The notes under the pieces are model-generated. The model worked only from the letters and a program-made list of their open reading frames with translations. It ran no database searches and was not told the DNA's origin. Of a stretch of 16,905 nucleotides of DNA, positions 16,328 through 16,905 are shown piece after piece. Location of the stretch: the NCBI GenBank assembly GCA_964387645.1, contig CAYLYM010000086.1, positions 1-16,905 of the forward strand. Reading direction: 5' to 3'. Every line of letters begins with the position of its first letter. Position 1 is the first letter of the stretch. Made by a program: the position numbers and the translations under genes. This DNA is from CAYLYM01 sp964387645. GTDB taxonomy: Bacteria; Calditrichota; Calditrichia; RBG-13-44-9.

Positions 16328-16368
16328 TCTGTTTTTAAAAATATATAATTTTTAAAAAACAAACAGAA
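16327..16368 (-). repeat. Long AT-rich hairpin between the beta-helix gene and the arylsulfatase
   Basis: Outer arms TTCTGTTT/AAACAGAA (16327-16334 with 16361-16368) and inner arms TTAAAAAT/ATTTTTAA (16335-16342 with 16348-16355) form a 16-pair stem with one 5-base bulge and a 5-base loop. It sits 18 bases after the beta-helix stop and ends at the arylsulfatase ribosome binding site. No T-run follows on the minus strand. It could be a processing or stability hairpin within the operon, or a weak terminator. Confidence 0.5.
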
Positions 16369-16386
16369 TTTCCATACATTATTTCT

Positions 16387-16905
16387 CTAAAAATAATTAG
16401 CCATTTGGAAGATGGCACCTTGCTTTACATCATTATCAATCACAAACACATTTTTCAGACCTGACAGATCATTACCGATTAATTTAATCTGATCTGTTTT
16501 TTGCCCACTTAATCTTACAAAAGGAACATCTGCCCCTTCTGGTCGACATCCCAGTAAGTCCACATTAAAACAATCAAGTAATTCGATAATCGAGAGTTTT
16601 GTGTTATGAACTCTCTGTCGGTTTTTGAACCCTACAATTTCTACATCGGACAAGTTTTTTCCCCAGATACTATGGCGTTCATAAGCTTTTTCTTCACTTG
16701 CATCCTGGATTGTTAAATTCCGAATACTTAACCCGCTTATATGGGCAAAAGTAAAGTGTGAAAAAACATTTGAATAATCATTAGGTGCTATATTTTTAAG
16801 CTTTCTGGTCCCCCGCGGTTTTCTCCTTTTAGAAATATCATTTCTTACCAAAACACGCAACTGAACGTTGTTCAAAGAAACATTTTCGATCTTTTGTTCA
16901 GGCAT
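16387..16905 (-). CDS. C-terminal part of a right-handed beta-helix protein, probably GH28-like (partial)
   Basis: The last 172 codons of a gene whose start lies beyond the right edge. The Met at the edge (16903-16905) is probably internal, because it leads straight into a beta-helix coil (KIENVSLNNVQLRVLV). Repeated coils of the form ISGLSIRNLTIQD, LSDVEIVGF and LLDCFNVDLLGC, then PFVRLSGQKTDQIKLIGNDL, are typical of the last turns of GH28/pectate-lyase-like helices and of the tail seen in GH28 proteins from glycan-degradation clusters. No catalytic residues are in the visible part, so the activity is unproven. It differs from the GH28 at 10683-12077, so the cluster has at least two beta-helix enzymes. 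It is the most upstream gene seen and lies 71 bases before the arylsulfatase. Confidence 0.75.
   Translation of the reverse strand: MPEQKIENVSLNNVQLRVLVRNDISKRRKPRGTRKLKNIAPNDYSNVFSHFTFAHISGLSIRNLTIQDASEEKAYERHSIWGKNLSDVEIVGFKNRQRVHNTKLSIIELLDCFNVDLLGCRPEGADVPFVRLSGQKTDQIKLIGNDLSGLKNVFVIDNDVKQGAIFQMANYF

Noticed and set aside
1..16905. tRNA, rRNA, CRISPR array, insertion sequence or integrase
   Set aside because: Looked for on both strands; no repeat-spacer pattern, cloverleaf, transposase or terminal inverted repeats were seen.

Overview
The window is a run of carbohydrate-active exoenzyme genes, all on the minus strand, so transcription runs from right to left. In that order they are: the C-terminal part of a beta-helix (GH28-like) protein (16387-16905, cut by the window edge); an arylsulfatase (14939-16315); a GH31 glycosidase (12389-14638); a GH28 polygalacturonase-type enzyme (10683-12077); a sulfatase (8887-10494); a GH29 alpha-L-fucosidase-type enzyme (7174-8508); a large LacZ-like GH2 beta-galactosidase (3862-7035); an exported M3 oligoendopeptidase F (1932-3815); and a second sulfatase related to the one at 8887 (291-1874). 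The left edge holds an unidentified open frame and a strong rho-independent terminator (199-250) that points the other way and so marks the boundary of the cluster.

The genes look like a team that takes apart a complex extracellular glycan. Three sulfatases would remove sulfate esters. GH29 would remove fucose, GH2 beta-galactose (or related sugars), and GH31 an alpha-linked sugar. GH28 and the second beta-helix protein would cut a galacturonic-acid-containing backbone. The combination suggests a sulfated, fucosylated pectin- or galactan-like polymer, for example from algae, seagrass or a glycoprotein; the exact substrate cannot be read from the sequence. No transporter, SusC/SusD pair, regulator or sulfatase-maturing enzyme is in the window, so these must be encoded elsewhere. 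All complete proteins have export signals. The three sulfatases carry twin-arginine (Tat) type leaders, while the glycosidases and the peptidase carry ordinary Sec-type leaders.

Spacing suggests more than one transcription unit. The peptidase and left sulfatase are tightly spaced behind GH2 (46 and 57 bases), with GH29 138 bases before GH2. Gaps of 188 to 378 bases lie before GH29, the middle sulfatase, GH28 and GH31. Two of these gaps contain unexplained open frames without a normal start codon (8559-8846 and 14650-14874), which may be gene remnants.

The organism is an AT-rich, probably Gram-negative, glycan-degrading bacterium. Clear AGGAG-type ribosome binding sites before almost every gene argue against typical Bacteroidota, which make little use of them. 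The mix of secreted PepF, many sulfatases and LacZ-like GH2 would fit other FCB or PVC lineages, such as Calditrichota- or KSB1-like bacteria, Planctomycetota or Kiritimatiellota. This placement is inference only.
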